From NCBI GenBank assembly GCA_004100325.1, contig SCKX01000001.1:665453-729452 (forward strand): a stretch of 64,000 nt of DNA. The letters are read 5' to 3'. Of the stretch, positions 35,642 to 45,671 are shown piece by piece; position 1 is the first letter of the stretch, and every line of letters starts with the position of its first letter. The translations under genes were made by a program, and so were the position numbers. This DNA comes from Candidatus Microsaccharimonas sossegonensis (GTDB taxonomy: Bacteria > Patescibacteriota > Saccharimonadia > Saccharimonadales > Saccharimonadaceae). The notes below the pieces were generated by a model. The model saw nothing but the letters and a program-made list of their open reading frames with translations, was not told where the DNA came from and ran no database searches.

Positions 35642-35673
35642 CCTATCTACTCCTTATCTGTTATATCTCTGGT

Positions 35674-35682
35674 AGTATAGCA
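35674..35682 (-). promoter_or_regulatory. Promoter of tyrS operon
   Basis: TGCTATACT extended -10 on the minus strand, ~33 nt before the tyrS ATG. Confidence 0.6.
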
Positions 35683-35711
35683 AATAATGATGCTTTACGC
35701 ACCGTTTTTAA

Positions 35712-35720
35712 TGTTATAAT
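35712..35720 (+). promoter_or_regulatory. Promoter of the PBP gene
   Basis: TGTTATAAT extended -10, divergent from the tyrS promoter; start ~35727, leader ~31 nt with AGGA before the GTG. Confidence 0.65.
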
Positions 35721-35757
35721 GGTGGAGATATTGCTTATGGGAATAAAATAGGAAAAC

Positions 35758-38403
35758 GTGGCTAAAGCTAAAAAATCTACCTCGCGTACATTAAATGTCT
35801 ACGCAAACCTTTCCAACAAAAGAAAGGTGAAAAAAGATAGCGAAACTCGGCGCCGTGCAGAGTATTTGGCGACACTACCCAAACACCCTGTCAAAAGACT
35901 TTTATATCGTTTGCACCCTAAACGTTTCTGGGCGTATTGGTTCAGTAAACGTGGCGTAATTATGGCACTTAAGATTTTTGGTGTCACTATTTTACTGCTT
36001 GCCCTGCTAGTCGGAGGGTTATTTGCCTATTTCCGCAAAGACCTGAATCAAATCCGACCCGGTGAAATCGATAAACGCGTTCAATCTACCGTGACAACCT
36101 ATCTCGACCGAAATGGACAGACATTATGGGTAGATAAGGGTGGTGGCAACTATAAATTAGTTGTACCAAGCCAAGATCTTAGTGATAATTTGAAAAAAGC
36201 GACCGTCGCAATTGAAGATCGTAATTTTTATAATCATAGCGGTATCAGTATCACAGGTACCTTACGTGCAGCCTTCAACAACTTTACGGGTGGAAGTGTC
36301 CAAGGTGGGTCAACCTTGACACAACAGCTTGTGAAACAAGTCTTTTTTGCTGATCAAGCTCAGAACCGTGGTCTTAGTGGTATACCCCGTAAGATTAAGG
36401 AGTTGATTTTATCGATTGAAATTGAGCGTATGTATACCAAAGATCAAATCCTCACACTGTATCTCAATGAATCGCCATATGGAGGACCGCGTAATGGCGC
36501 AGAATCAGGTGCTCAAGCTTACTTTGGCGTAGCCGCCAAAGATCTCACGCTTGCTCAAGCATCACTCTTGGCAGCCATACCGCAAAATCCATCGGAATTT
36601 AATCCTTACAACGTTGCTGGACATCAGGCTTTAATCAATCGTCAATACGAAGTTCTCGATGCGATGCGCCAAGTTGGATACATTACTCAGGCACAAATGG
36701 ATGCTGCCAAAAAAGAACCGATCCTTGATACTTTAAAGCCAGAACAAAGCCAGTACGCCGGAATTAAAGCCCCACACTTTGTACAAATGGTACGAAATCA
36801 ACTTCAAAATGAGTTAGGCGTGACGACAGTTGGCAAGGGTGGCTTGACCGTTAAAACTACGCTTGATCTTCGCATTCAAAATAAACTCGAACAAGCAATG
36901 ACAGACATGTTTAACTCATATGTACCTGCTTACGCTGGATTTACAAATGGTGCAGCGACTGTCGAAGACACACAGACTGGACAAATTGTTGCACTTGTAG
37001 GCAGTAAGAACTTTAATGCAGCCGGGTTTGGGCAAGACAATGCCGCAACGGCGTATATTCAACCTGGTTCTTCGATTAAGCCGCTCGTGTATTCGCAGTT
37101 ATTTCAGCAAAAACCAACTGGTCAGCAGAATTATGGGAGCGGCTCAATTCTCAAAGACGAACCAATAGACGCCATCTATGGAGCTCAGCTGCAAAATGCC
37201 GACCGCAAATTCCTAGGAGATATTACCATCCGCACCAGCCTGGCATCTTCTCGTAACGTCCCAGCTGTAAAAGCAATGGTGATTAACGAGAACGCTAAGA
37301 AGGGTTCGACACTCCAAACCATCCGCGACATGGGCGCATCGAGTTACTGTACTCAAGGGGCCGATACGACCGCAGGTTTGTCTTTGGCCATTGGTGGATG
37401 TGGTCTCAAACAAATCGATCTCGTCAACGGATACGCTTCAATTGCTCGCGGTGGCGTGTATAAGCCACAATCAAGTGTACTTGAAGTAAAAAATAGTTCT
37501 GGTGAAACACTTAAAAAATGGTCAGACGTCGCCGGAACACAGATCGTCAGTCCACAAACCGCATACGTTGTCGATGATATTCTAGGTGATACGAATGCAA
37601 GTGCCGCGCTTGGTAACTATGCGGCCAAAAACATTTCTGGTGTCAAGCTGGCCATTAAGACAGGTACATCAGATAAGGGCGGAAATGCTAAAGACCTTTG
37701 GATGCTCGCTTATAGTCCAGTCCTCACAATGGGGGTCTGGCTTGGTAACCCAGATACGACAGTTCTTAAAAATGGAACATCATCTCTTGGAAGTCCGATT
37801 GTTGCCTCGGTCATGGAATACGCTCATAAATCTGTCTACGCCCCTGAAGGGAAATACAAACTGGGTGACTGGTTTAAACAACCGACGGGTATACAACGTG
37901 TCACCCAAAACGGCGTCAGCCAAGTCTATCCTTCGTGGTGGAATGCTACTCAAGGTCAGACGAATGCGCAGTTGACATTTGATAAGGTTTCTAAATATAA
38001 AGCTACCAGCTGTACGCCAGAAGCCGCCAAAGATACAGTCAATGTCACAAAAACAACAGATCCTGTTACTAAGAAAGATATCTATACAAACGTCCCTAAT
38101 GGCTACGACGCAACGAAGGATGACGACAAACATAGCTGTAATGACGCTATGCCAAGTATTGTTAATGTGTCGGCAGTTGGTGGAACAGTGACGGTAACCG
38201 TTAATCCGGGGACTTTCCCGCTAAACCCATCAGGCGCAACTATTACCTATAATGGCGTCGCGCTCGGTGGTATTACGTATAGTTCAAATGGCAACCTTGG
38301 TATATACAAGGCCAACTACACCGGAACGGCAACCCCCGGATCAATCAGCGCAACAGTTTTAGATACCGGATACTATGCTTCGTCCCCAAAGACGAACCCT
38401 TAA
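35758..38403 (+). CDS. Class A penicillin-binding protein (PBP1a-like)
   Basis: 881 residues, GTG start with AGGA 4 nt before. Basic cytoplasmic N-terminus (~70), one membrane helix (~72-94), GT51 glycosyltransferase (catalytic Glu ~152 in AIEDRNFYNHSG, QGGSTLTQQLVK), transpeptidase with SSIK (~436), SRN (~497) and KTGT (~633), then a ~150-residue Thr/Asn-rich C-terminal extension with Ig-like appearance. It polymerises and crosslinks peptidoglycan outside the membrane, where the VanY-type enzyme also acts. Monocistronic, with a terminator. Confidence 0.96.
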   Translation: MAKAKKSTSRTLNVYANLSNKRKVKKDSETRRRAEYLATLPKHPVKRLLYRLHPKRFWAYWFSKRGVIMALKIFGVTILLLALLVGGLFAYFRKDLNQIRPGEIDKRVQSTVTTYLDRNGQTLWVDKGGGNYKLVVPSQDLSDNLKKATVAIEDRNFYNHSGISITGTLRAAFNNFTGGSVQGGSTLTQQLVKQVFFADQAQNRGLSGIPRKIKELILSIEIERMYTKDQILTLYLNESPYGGPRNGAESGAQAYFGVAAKDLTLAQASLLAAIPQNPSEFNPYNVAGHQALINRQYEVLDAMRQVGYITQAQMDAAKKEPILDTLKPEQSQYAGIKAPHFVQMVRNQLQNELGVTTVGKGGLTVKTTLDLRIQNKLEQAMTDMFNSYVPAYAGFTNGAATVEDTQTGQIVALVGSKNFNAAGFGQDNAATAYIQPGSSIKPLVYSQLFQQKPTGQQNYGSGSILKDEPIDAIYGAQLQNADRKFLGDITIRTSLASSRNVPAVKAMVINENAKKGSTLQTIRDMGASSYCTQGADTTAGLSLAIGGCGLKQIDLVNGYASIARGGVYKPQSSVLEVKNSSGETLKKWSDVAGTQIVSPQTAYVVDDILGDTNASAALGNYAAKNISGVKLAIKTGTSDKGGNAKDLWMLAYSPVLTMGVWLGNPDTTVLKNGTSSLGSPIVASVMEYAHKSVYAPEGKYKLGDWFKQPTGIQRVTQNGVSQVYPSWWNATQGQTNAQLTFDKVSKYKATSCTPEAAKDTVNVTKTTDPVTKKDIYTNVPNGYDATKDDDKHSCNDAMPSIVNVSAVGGTVTVTVNPGTFPLNPSGATITYNGVALGGITYSSNGNLGIYKANYTGTATPGSISATVLDTGYYASSPKTNP

Positions 38404-38410
38404 GACAAAT

Positions 38411-38438
38411 AAAAAACCTTTTGAAATAAAGGTTTTTT
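38411..38438. terminator. Bidirectional terminator between PBP and PIN-TRAM genes
   Basis: AAAAAACCTTT / AAAGGTTTTTT, 11-bp perfect stem, 6-nt loop, between convergent genes. Confidence 0.85.
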
Positions 38439-38450
38439 ATTGATTTTGAC

Positions 38451-39419
38451 TCATCGTTGTTGATCAAGTAAATCAAATAGACTGTCTTCTGGCGTCCGGC
38501 GGCGATTGTTAGATCGATTATTGGAACGCGCTTGTTGCGGGTGTTTACTACGAGATGACTTTCTTTGTGGTTCCGACACAAAAACGGCACTGGACGCTTT
38601 GTACGGCTGTTCAGCAACCGTTCGTTTCACTCGTTCAACCCGAACTGTTTTTTGACGCGGCAGTTCATTCGTTAGCGTAGCAGATTTTGCCCGGGTGGAG
38701 GCTTTTTTTACCGGCGCCTGGTCACTGCCTCCGACCAATCTGGCAAACATCATTTTACCGGCTGCTGTTTGCAGACCACGAATGAACTCAATATCGACAA
38801 TTTTTCCAATTTGACTGCTGGCGTGCTCGACAACAACCATCGTCCCATCATCAAGATGTCCAATTCCTTGATGCTGATCGTTGCCTTTTTGTGTCAGTTC
38901 GAGTTTCATTTTTTCGCCGGGAAGGTACGCCATTCGAAGTGTCTTTGCAAGATCATTCACATTCAAGACGGGGATGTTTTCTACTTGAGCGACTTTATTA
39001 AGGTTAAAATCAATTGTACATATTGCACCGTTATATTCTTTAGCAAGTTTCAAAAGACGATTATCAACACCTTCTTCCGCTTTTGTGCCGTCATTAAAAA
39101 TTTCAACTATCACATTCGCCATTGATTGCAATTCTTTCACTACGTCAAGTCCGTGACGCGCCCGGCTTCGCTTTTCAGCGTCCGCTGTGTCAGCTAAAAA
39201 CTGTAGTTCACCCACGACGCTTCGCGGGATAAATAATGTACTGGTAATAAAGCCTGACTTCGCAATAGAAATAATACGCCCATCAATCAGGACAGAAGTA
39301 TCCACAAAAATTGGCATATGCTGTTTTTTTGCTTGTTTTAGTTTAATGTTTTGCGCCACTACTAAATAAGTTGTTTCTGCCAAAATGACAAAAAGTGCGC
39401 TCATGATTACGATTTCCAT
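38451..39419 (-). CDS. PIN-TRAM domain protein (YacL-like)
   Basis: 322 residues. One N-terminal hydrophobic helix, then a PIN domain (FVDTSVLIDGRI, acidic EEGVDNRLLKLA, CTIDFNLNK) with the acidic residues of a metal-dependent RNase, then a TRAM domain (GHLDDGTMVVVEHASSQIG). This is the YacL family, which has four helices in Firmicutes but one here. A ~90-residue Arg/Lys/Ser-rich tail is added. 14 nt after radA, same operon. Confidence 0.88.
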   Translation of the reverse strand: MEIVIMSALFVILAETTYLVVAQNIKLKQAKKQHMPIFVDTSVLIDGRIISIAKSGFITSTLFIPRSVVGELQFLADTADAEKRSRARHGLDVVKELQSMANVIVEIFNDGTKAEEGVDNRLLKLAKEYNGAICTIDFNLNKVAQVENIPVLNVNDLAKTLRMAYLPGEKMKLELTQKGNDQHQGIGHLDDGTMVVVEHASSQIGKIVDIEFIRGLQTAAGKMMFARLVGGSDQAPVKKASTRAKSATLTNELPRQKTVRVERVKRTVAEQPYKASSAVFVSEPQRKSSRSKHPQQARSNNRSNNRRRTPEDSLFDLLDQQR

Positions 39420-39433
39420 ATGTTCTTTTCTTC

Positions 39434-40786
39434 TTACTTTTGTAAGTAGTCGATCAACGCAGTGCGAAGATCTCCTACCGGTTTAATAAATGTATTTTTA
39501 CGATGTATCTTTGGTGCGATGGCGAGTTTGAAGCCAAGCTTTTTTGCTTCTGAAACACGTTTTTCAACTCCCAGCACAGATCGTACTTCGCCACCGAGTC
39601 CTACTTCGCCGAAAACAACTGCTTCGTCGTTGAGTCGGCGTCCGGCTGCGGCACTGGCAATTGCCATGCAAATGGCAAGATCAGCCGCCTGATCGTTGAG
39701 TTTAAGTCCTCCAACAACGTTGATGTAAATGTCTTTGTCAGATAAATTCAATTTTGTGCGACGCTCCATCACGGCAATCAGCACATTTAGTCGATTGAGG
39801 TCAAACCCGCTGGCAGTACGCTTAGGATATCCGAAACTTGTCGGATTGACAAGAGCTTGGATTTCTACCAATAGTGGTCGATTGCCTTCAAGGGTCGCAA
39901 GGACAACCGATCCGTCGGCAGGATTGCGTTCAGCAAGCAGCGCCGCCGATGGATTTTCAACCGGTCGCAACCCTTCTTCGTACATTTCAAAGAGCGCCGC
40001 TTCGTTAGTTGATCCGAAACGGTTTTTAACCGCCCTAACAATTTTGAACCCACCATAACGATCCCCCTCAAACTGCAAGACAACGTCAACAAGGTGTTCG
40101 AGTACTTTTGGACCTGCGATACTCCCCTCTTTGGTGACATGACCAACAAGAACTACGGCTGATTCGGTTTCTTTTGCAGCCCGAATTAAAACATTACTAC
40201 TGTTTGTGATTTGACTGACTGTCCCTGGCGCACTCGTTATCTCATCGAGTGCGAGCGTCTGAATAGAGTCGACAATCACCAGGCCATACTTATTGCCTCG
40301 AATCGTCGCTGCAATGTCATTTGCACTAGTGCTGGCGGCAAAATCCAGTCGTTCACGTGACTCAGCGCCAAGGCGACCAGCTCGAAGCTTCACCTGACTA
40401 GCCGACTCCTCACCACTGACATACAACACTGAATTGGACGTAGCAATACATGCCGCCACCTGCAATAGTAGCGTGCTTTTACCTATACCAGGTTGTCCAG
40501 CCAGAAGGACAACCGCCCCAGGAAGGATTCCTCCCCCCAACACTGTGTCTAGGTCGAGTGCGCCGGTTGGCATACGCTGTGCTATATCATCCGTGGCCAT
40601 ATCTTTCATGGACTGCACCTTAAGGGCTTGTCCGGTTCTGACAGCCTGCGCAAGCGATGACTTTCCTGAGCTGACGATTTGTTCGACCAAAGTATTCCAT
40701 TCGCCACACACGTCGCAACGGCCTGACCACTTACTGTGCACCGCCCCACAATTTTGACACACGAACTGAGTTTTAGCTTTTACCAT
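39434..40786 (-). CDS. radA: DNA repair protein RadA
   Basis: 450 residues. N-terminal C4 zinc finger (CQNCG...CDVCGEWN, intact), Walker A GQPGIGKST, RadA-specific KNRFG and a Lon-like C-terminal domain. It drives branch migration in recombination. TATAAT, 7 nt, ATG: leaderless. That the zinc finger is intact shows the loss in RpoC is not a general loss of zinc proteins. Confidence 0.96.
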   Translation of the reverse strand: MVKAKTQFVCQNCGAVHSKWSGRCDVCGEWNTLVEQIVSSGKSSLAQAVRTGQALKVQSMKDMATDDIAQRMPTGALDLDTVLGGGILPGAVVLLAGQPGIGKSTLLLQVAACIATSNSVLYVSGEESASQVKLRAGRLGAESRERLDFAASTSANDIAATIRGNKYGLVIVDSIQTLALDEITSAPGTVSQITNSSNVLIRAAKETESAVVLVGHVTKEGSIAGPKVLEHLVDVVLQFEGDRYGGFKIVRAVKNRFGSTNEAALFEMYEEGLRPVENPSAALLAERNPADGSVVLATLEGNRPLLVEIQALVNPTSFGYPKRTASGFDLNRLNVLIAVMERRTKLNLSDKDIYINVVGGLKLNDQAADLAICMAIASAAAGRRLNDEAVVFGEVGLGGEVRSVLGVEKRVSEAKKLGFKLAIAPKIHRKNTFIKPVGDLRTALIDYLQK

Positions 40787-40820
40787 TAGGTCTATTATAG
40801 CCTAGATAAAATAATAAATA

Positions 40821-41825
40821 TTAAACCGAAGGCGTTGGCTGAAGCTCTTTGATACTATCAATACTTTTATTCAATGCTTCAATTTCTGAAGACACCTTTT
40901 GATACTCGGCGTATGTTGCATTGTATGTATCGATAGCAGCACTGATTGAGGCTCGATCGGCATCAAGTTGATTCGACCGCTTCAAAAGTGCAGCCCGTTC
41001 AGTATTGAATTCATTCATTGACGAAAAACCACCGTTATTGGCCCGCGCATTAAAGGAAGCAATGTCAGCCGATAGTTGTTTGACATTCGTATCATACTGC
41101 GTTGATCGAGCCTCAATGCTCGCACCCAGTGTTTTTAACTGAGTGTATAAGGAATCGGATTGAGACTTTAAGCCGCTAAATACCGCGGCATACTTTGCTT
41201 GATAATCGACAACTTTTTGGCGATCATTAAAATATTGCTTATAATACGCTTCAAGTTCGGGACTGAGGTTTGGAATTTCAGTACCTACTATCGCAAAAAG
41301 TTCATTATCAAATTGACCGGGCTCCGTGCGTTTATAATAGTCCATGCGCTGCTTTAAATTAGCATTACTCCCAAGTTTTGCGTATGCTGCCTCAAGGAGT
41401 ACACTCATGCGCGTTCTTTCACTCATCGTCATGCGCTCCCATATAGCATGCATAGTTTCGTGCGCTGCCGTGACCTCTTCAATGCCATTTAACTGCGTAT
41501 TTGTGACATCAAAGATGTAAATCCTACTTGCTATATAACATCCAAGGATTGGGTTACCAACTTCTTGTCTTTGACAATTCTTGTTAAAATCGGTTGATCC
41601 GTTGATTTCTGGCTGCTGGGCATAAAAATAAAACGCACCTTTATTCGTGAAATTAATATTTTTTTCAAGATTTTGAACTTTCGCAGGTGGTTTGAACGAC
41701 CAGACGGTTATCTGATCTTTTATGTACTGTTGGTTGAAGAGAAGAAATAACGCAGTACCAACAAGTACAAAACTAAACAATCCAGCCAGTAGTGCTCGTG
41801 TACCGTTATGCTTCTTGCCCGACAT
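40821..41825 (-). CDS. Membrane-anchored protein with HExxH motif and coiled coil
   Basis: 334 residues. N-terminal basic stretch and one membrane helix (~11-30), then an outside domain with AAHETMHAIWERM (HETMH, an HExxH zinc-protease motif, ~121-125), then a long coiled coil (~185-325). Two cysteines in the domain could form a disulfide. It overlaps the end of clpC by 20 nt and is read from the same message, so it may be co-induced in heat stress. Zinc-peptidase activity is plausible from HExxH alone but not proven. Confidence 0.65.
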   Translation of the reverse strand: MSGKKHNGTRALLAGLFSFVLVGTALFLLFNQQYIKDQITVWSFKPPAKVQNLEKNINFTNKGAFYFYAQQPEINGSTDFNKNCQRQEVGNPILGCYIASRIYIFDVTNTQLNGIEEVTAAHETMHAIWERMTMSERTRMSVLLEAAYAKLGSNANLKQRMDYYKRTEPGQFDNELFAIVGTEIPNLSPELEAYYKQYFNDRQKVVDYQAKYAAVFSGLKSQSDSLYTQLKTLGASIEARSTQYDTNVKQLSADIASFNARANNGGFSSMNEFNTERAALLKRSNQLDADRASISAAIDTYNATYAEYQKVSSEIEALNKSIDSIKELQPTPSV

Positions 41826-44283
41826 TGATCTGTATTTTTCCCCTTACGGCAGCTATCCTTAGCACTGTACCCTTTTCGTATTCACCGGATAAAATTCCGT
41901 CAGCTACAGGTAATTCTAACAGATCTTGCATGGCACGTCGAAGTGGACGCGCACCATATTTCTCATCGTGACCTTTAGCAATAATCTGTCGTTTAGCGGA
42001 TGCCTCGATAACTAAGTGAATGCCCTTACGAATCAGTCGATCCTGGAGTTCGATCAGTAATGTATCGAAGATCTTAGCCACTTCTTTTTTCGTCAACGCA
42101 CGGAATGTCACGATCGCGTCAAAACGATTCACAAGCTCTGGTCGCATGATACGATTGAGCGCATCTGCAGCCGCCAATGCGTTTGCATCATGAACTTCGT
42201 CGAGGTGTTCTTCATCCTTACGCGTCATCGCATTAAAGCCAAGGCTGGCTTCTTTCATCATTCTCTCAGCTCCAAGATTGCTTGTAAGAATTATTATCGA
42301 ATTGGAAAAATCGACACGGTGTCCTTTGGCGTCGGTCAAAGCACCATCCTCAAGAATCTGTAATAGTAAATGAAATACCTCTGGATTTGCTTTTTCAATT
42401 TCGTCAAATAAAACGACGCTGTATGGCTGGCGACGAATCTTATCCGTCAATTGTCCACCATCATCATATCCAACGTACCCAGCCGGCGCACCAACCAGAC
42501 GACTAGTGTTATGACGTTCACTAAATTCACTCATGTCGATCTTTATTAAATTATCTTCGCTTCCAAACACTTCACGAGCAAGTACTTTGGCTAGCTCAGT
42601 CTTTCCTACACCAGTCGGTCCCATGAAAACAAATGAACCAATTGGACGCTTGCTACTGGCAACGCCACTCCGACTACGACGAATAGCGCGTGATACTTTT
42701 TCAACGGCTTCACTTTGTCCAATCACATATTTCTCAAGATGTCTTTCGAGGTTTCGAAGCATTTTTGCTTCAGATTTTTGTACACGGTTGACAGGAATGC
42801 CGGTCATCAATGAAATGGCATGGGCAATGTCATCATCTCCAAGAACGACTGGTGTTTTCTTTTCATATTCAGCGCGAGTTTCTTCTAGTTTCACGTTTAG
42901 CTGGCTAATACGTGTCTTATAAAGAGCTGCCCGTTCATAATCTTCGCTTGTCACCGCTTCTTCCATTTTTTCGTTCAAATTTTTTAGTTGTTTCATGTAA
43001 TCGCGAAGCTTACTTGGTTTTCGACCTGATTTAACACGAACACGGGCGGCTGCTTCATCAATAACATCAATTGCTTTGTCCGGCATGTACCGTTCGTTGA
43101 TGTAACGGTCAGCCATATATACCGCATCTTCAATGACTCCGTCACTAATGGTAACCCCGTGGTGCTTTTCATAGTACGGCTTTAGTCCCTTTAAAATCGA
43201 GATCGTATCCTTGAGCTTTGGTTCTGGAACCACAATCGCTTGTAGGCGACGTTCCAATGCCGTATCTTTCTCGATGTGTTTTCGGTACTCGTCAAGTGTG
43301 GTCGCACCAATCAAACGTATTTCGCCTCGAGCAAGGGCAGGTTTAAGCATATTGGCAGCATCAAGCGCACCTTCTGCCGCACCTGCCCCTACCAGTAGAT
43401 GGAGTTCATCAATAAAAACGATGACGTTTTTTTGTTCTTCTAGTTCCGAAACCACCTTCTTTAGGCGCTCTTCAAACTCGCCACGATACTTTGTACCAGC
43501 GATCATACCAGCAAGATCAAGCTGAACAATCCGCTTGTCAAGCAGGTGTTCCGGTACGTCTTCGCTGGCGATACGCTGCGCCAGACCTTCGACAATCGCC
43601 GTCTTACCGACTCCAGGTTCCCCAATTAGCACCGGGTTATTCTTTGTACGGCGACTCAGAATAGTCACCAGGCGCTCTTCTTGCTCAGCCCGACCAATCA
43701 CAGGGTCAAGACGACCTTCCTTAGCACGTGCCGTTAAGTCAGTACCGAACGTACCGAGCGCTCCTTTGCGCTGTGGCGCTTTTTTGGTTTCTGTGACTAT
43801 GTCGTCGCTTTGCGTGTAAGCATCTCCCTGCCGATCAAGATATTCTTCAATTTCTGAAATAATATCAGCAATATTAACATTCATATCACGAAGCAGGACG
43901 GTTGCACGGGCATTCTTCTGGGTAAGAATACTGTAAAGAATATGTTCTGTCCCAAGATAATCCTGATGAAATTCCTGGGCAATATCCCAACTCATTTTAA
44001 GAGTTAGCTTTGCGGTTTCGCTAAGGCTCTTTGTACTTAGCCCACCTACTACGGCTGATACAGGTACCATATTAAGTGCGGTTTGCGCACGGTCAAGCGT
44101 TACTCCGGCATCAGCTAAAATTTTTGCACCTACTGATGCGCCCTGTGCCATGACTCCCAAAAGAAGGTGTTCGGTGCCAATGTAAGAGCTGCCATAGCCA
44201 CCAGCAATCAAGGTAGCATGATGCAGACTGGTCCGTGCATTGTCGGTGAGATGCGAGATAAATTCTGCAAAATCATCAGCCAT
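41806..44283 (-). CDS. clpC: Clp ATPase ClpC
   Basis: 825 residues from ATG 44283 ([17 protein letters not shown], the usual Clp N-domain start; a start at 44325 is possible but adds a non-Clp segment). Two AAA+ modules ([16 protein letters not shown]) and, between them, a UVR motif ([16 protein letters not shown]), which marks it as ClpC rather than ClpA or ClpB. It unfolds proteins for ClpP. CIRCE-controlled promoter upstream; ~60-nt leader with AGGAGG. Confidence 0.95.
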   Translation of the reverse strand: MADDFAEFISHLTDNARTSLHHATLIAGGYGSSYIGTEHLLLGVMAQGASVGAKILADAGVTLDRAQTALNMVPVSAVVGGLSTKSLSETAKLTLKMSWDIAQEFHQDYLGTEHILYSILTQKNARATVLLRDMNVNIADIISEIEEYLDRQGDAYTQSDDIVTETKKAPQRKGALGTFGTDLTARAKEGRLDPVIGRAEQEERLVTILSRRTKNNPVLIGEPGVGKTAIVEGLAQRIASEDVPEHLLDKRIVQLDLAGMIAGTKYRGEFEERLKKVVSELEEQKNVIVFIDELHLLVGAGAAEGALDAANMLKPALARGEIRLIGATTLDEYRKHIEKDTALERRLQAIVVPEPKLKDTISILKGLKPYYEKHHGVTISDGVIEDAVYMADRYINERYMPDKAIDVIDEAAARVRVKSGRKPSKLRDYMKQLKNLNEKMEEAVTSEDYERAALYKTRISQLNVKLEETRAEYEKKTPVVLGDDDIAHAISLMTGIPVNRVQKSEAKMLRNLERHLEKYVIGQSEAVEKVSRAIRRSRSGVASSKRPIGSFVFMGPTGVGKTELAKVLAREVFGSEDNLIKIDMSEFSERHNTSRLVGAPAGYVGYDDGGQLTDKIRRQPYSVVLFDEIEKANPEVFHLLLQILEDGALTDAKGHRVDFSNSIIILTSNLGAERMMKEASLGFNAMTRKDEEHLDEVHDANALAAADALNRIMRPELVNRFDAIVTFRALTKKEVAKIFDTLLIELQDRLIRKGIHLVIEASAKRQIIAKGHDEKYGARPLRRAMQDLLELPVADGILSGEYEKGTVLRIAAVRGKIQINVGQEA

Positions 44284-44353
44284 AATCTTATTATCTATCC
44301 TCCTGTGTATGAAGCGCAAGCTCATTTTTATTATGCACTTGGTTTCTTAATCT

Positions 44354-44381
44354 ATTATAGCAAAATTAGCACTCTCGTCAA
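44354..44381 (-). promoter_or_regulatory. Promoter of clpC
   Basis: TTGACG (44376-44381), 16-bp spacer, TATAAT (44354-44359) on the minus strand; the -35 lies inside the CIRCE element. Confidence 0.85.
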
Positions 44382-44392
44382 TGGAGTGCTAA
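44366..44392. promoter_or_regulatory. CIRCE operator (HrcA site) of clpC
   Basis: TTAGCACTC-N9-GAGTGCTAA, perfect, covering the -35 of clpC. The second such site in the window. Confidence 0.95.
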
Positions 44393-44413
44393 CTGATGGT
44401 TGTAACTTATACT

Positions 44414-45550
44414 TTAGGCTTCGGAGGTATTTTCAACCTCCCTCGCCGCGTCAAGCAAACTATCTTCAATATTCTTTTTTGGACCAGCTTCAGTTCGTTT
44501 TGCCACTGCTGTTGCTTGTTCAATGTCAAGTTCATAGCCAGTTAAATGACTGGCCAGACGAACATTTTGTCCACCTCGTCCAATTGCAATTGACTGCTGA
44601 TCTTCATTAACAAAGACGGTTGCGCGCTTGTCTTTTTCGTTTATGACAACCTTTACAACTTCAGCTGGACTTAGAGCGTTCTTAATGAATTGTTCAACAT
44701 CCGGATCAAAAGTAACAATATCAATTTTTTCCTGGTCACCAACTTCATTCATAACGGCCTGCACACGTGTCCCGTGACCACCAACAAACGTACCAACCGG
44801 ATCAACGCCCGGCACGGTACTGGCAACTGCAAGCTTAGTACGGCGTCCAGCTTCGCGGGCGATGGCTTTAATCTCAACGGCACCAGTTTCAAGCTCGGGC
44901 ACTTCCTGACGGAAAAGGTACTCGATAAATTCTGTATTACCGCGGCTAAGAATCAGTTGTGGGCCGCGATTATCACGTTCAATATCTTTAATAAAGACTT
45001 TGATGCGACTACCGACGCTGTAGTATTCACCTTGAATCTGTTCACTTTGTGGAATAATACCGTTGGCTTTACCAATTTCAACCCGAATAACGCGTGGTTC
45101 AACTCTTTGCACTGTTCCATTTACAACCGTTCCAATTTTGTCTTCATATTCACTAAGTACAACTTCACGCTCAGCCTCACGGAGACGTTGAAGGACCACT
45201 TGTTTGGCGGTTTGCGCCGCAACGCGTCCGAAACTACTGACCTCATATGATTCTTCGATCATGTCGCCAATGACCGCGTCTTTTTTGATTTTTTTTGCAG
45301 CTTCAAGACTGATTTCGTGTGCTTCGCTTCCTACAACATCAACCACTTCGCGAGCAACAAAGACATTTGCGGTACCGTTATTCACGTTGAGTTCGCTGCG
45401 TACCTCTTGATCGCGTTCACCGTGATCACGGCGCCAGGCCGCAGCAATGGCTTGTTCAATCACAGATAAAACAACCTCTTCGGGAAGATTCTTTTCGTCA
45501 GCGATGGTTCGCACTGCTAGTGTTAACTGTTTTAAATTTAGTTCATCCAT
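44414..45550 (-). CDS. nusA: Transcription termination/antitermination factor NusA
   Basis: 378 residues: NusA N-terminal domain, S1 domain (GTVVNGTVQRVEPRVIRVEIG), two KH domains (VGTFVGGHGTRVQAVMNE; SIAIGRGGQNVRLAS); the acidic repeats of E. coli are absent, as in Gram-positives. It binds polymerase and strengthens pausing and hairpin-dependent termination. The leader contains a hairpin plus T-run between promoter and start (see findings). AAGGA ribosome site. The neighbouring infB/rimP genes of the usual operon are not here. Confidence 0.96.
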   Translation of the reverse strand: MDELNLKQLTLAVRTIADEKNLPEEVVLSVIEQAIAAAWRRDHGERDQEVRSELNVNNGTANVFVAREVVDVVGSEAHEISLEAAKKIKKDAVIGDMIEESYEVSSFGRVAAQTAKQVVLQRLREAEREVVLSEYEDKIGTVVNGTVQRVEPRVIRVEIGKANGIIPQSEQIQGEYYSVGSRIKVFIKDIERDNRGPQLILSRGNTEFIEYLFRQEVPELETGAVEIKAIAREAGRRTKLAVASTVPGVDPVGTFVGGHGTRVQAVMNEVGDQEKIDIVTFDPDVEQFIKNALSPAEVVKVVINEKDKRATVFVNEDQQSIAIGRGGQNVRLASHLTGYELDIEQATAVAKRTEAGPKKNIEDSLLDAAREVENTSEA

Positions 45551-45576
45551 ACTATTTTGTCCTTTCGTATTTTATG

Positions 45577-45600
45577 AAAAAATCCGACCTGCGGGCCGGA
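45577..45600 (-). terminator. Hairpin with T-run in front of nusA
   Basis: TCCGGCC-CGCA-GGTCGGA, 7-bp stem (one G-U), then TTTTTT. It lies after the end of the nuclease gene and after a TTGTAT-17-TATACT promoter (45615-45643), but before nusA. Confidence 0.75.
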
Positions 45601-45671
45601 AATGTACTGTTTCTAGTATACCTACTTTTTATTGTAAATACAATGGCTCTATTTGGTAGCAATGTGGGTAG

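Noticed and set aside
35642-35670. T-box or other riboswitch before tyrS (and hisS)
   Set aside because: Leaders are ~25 nt and ~3 nt, far too short.
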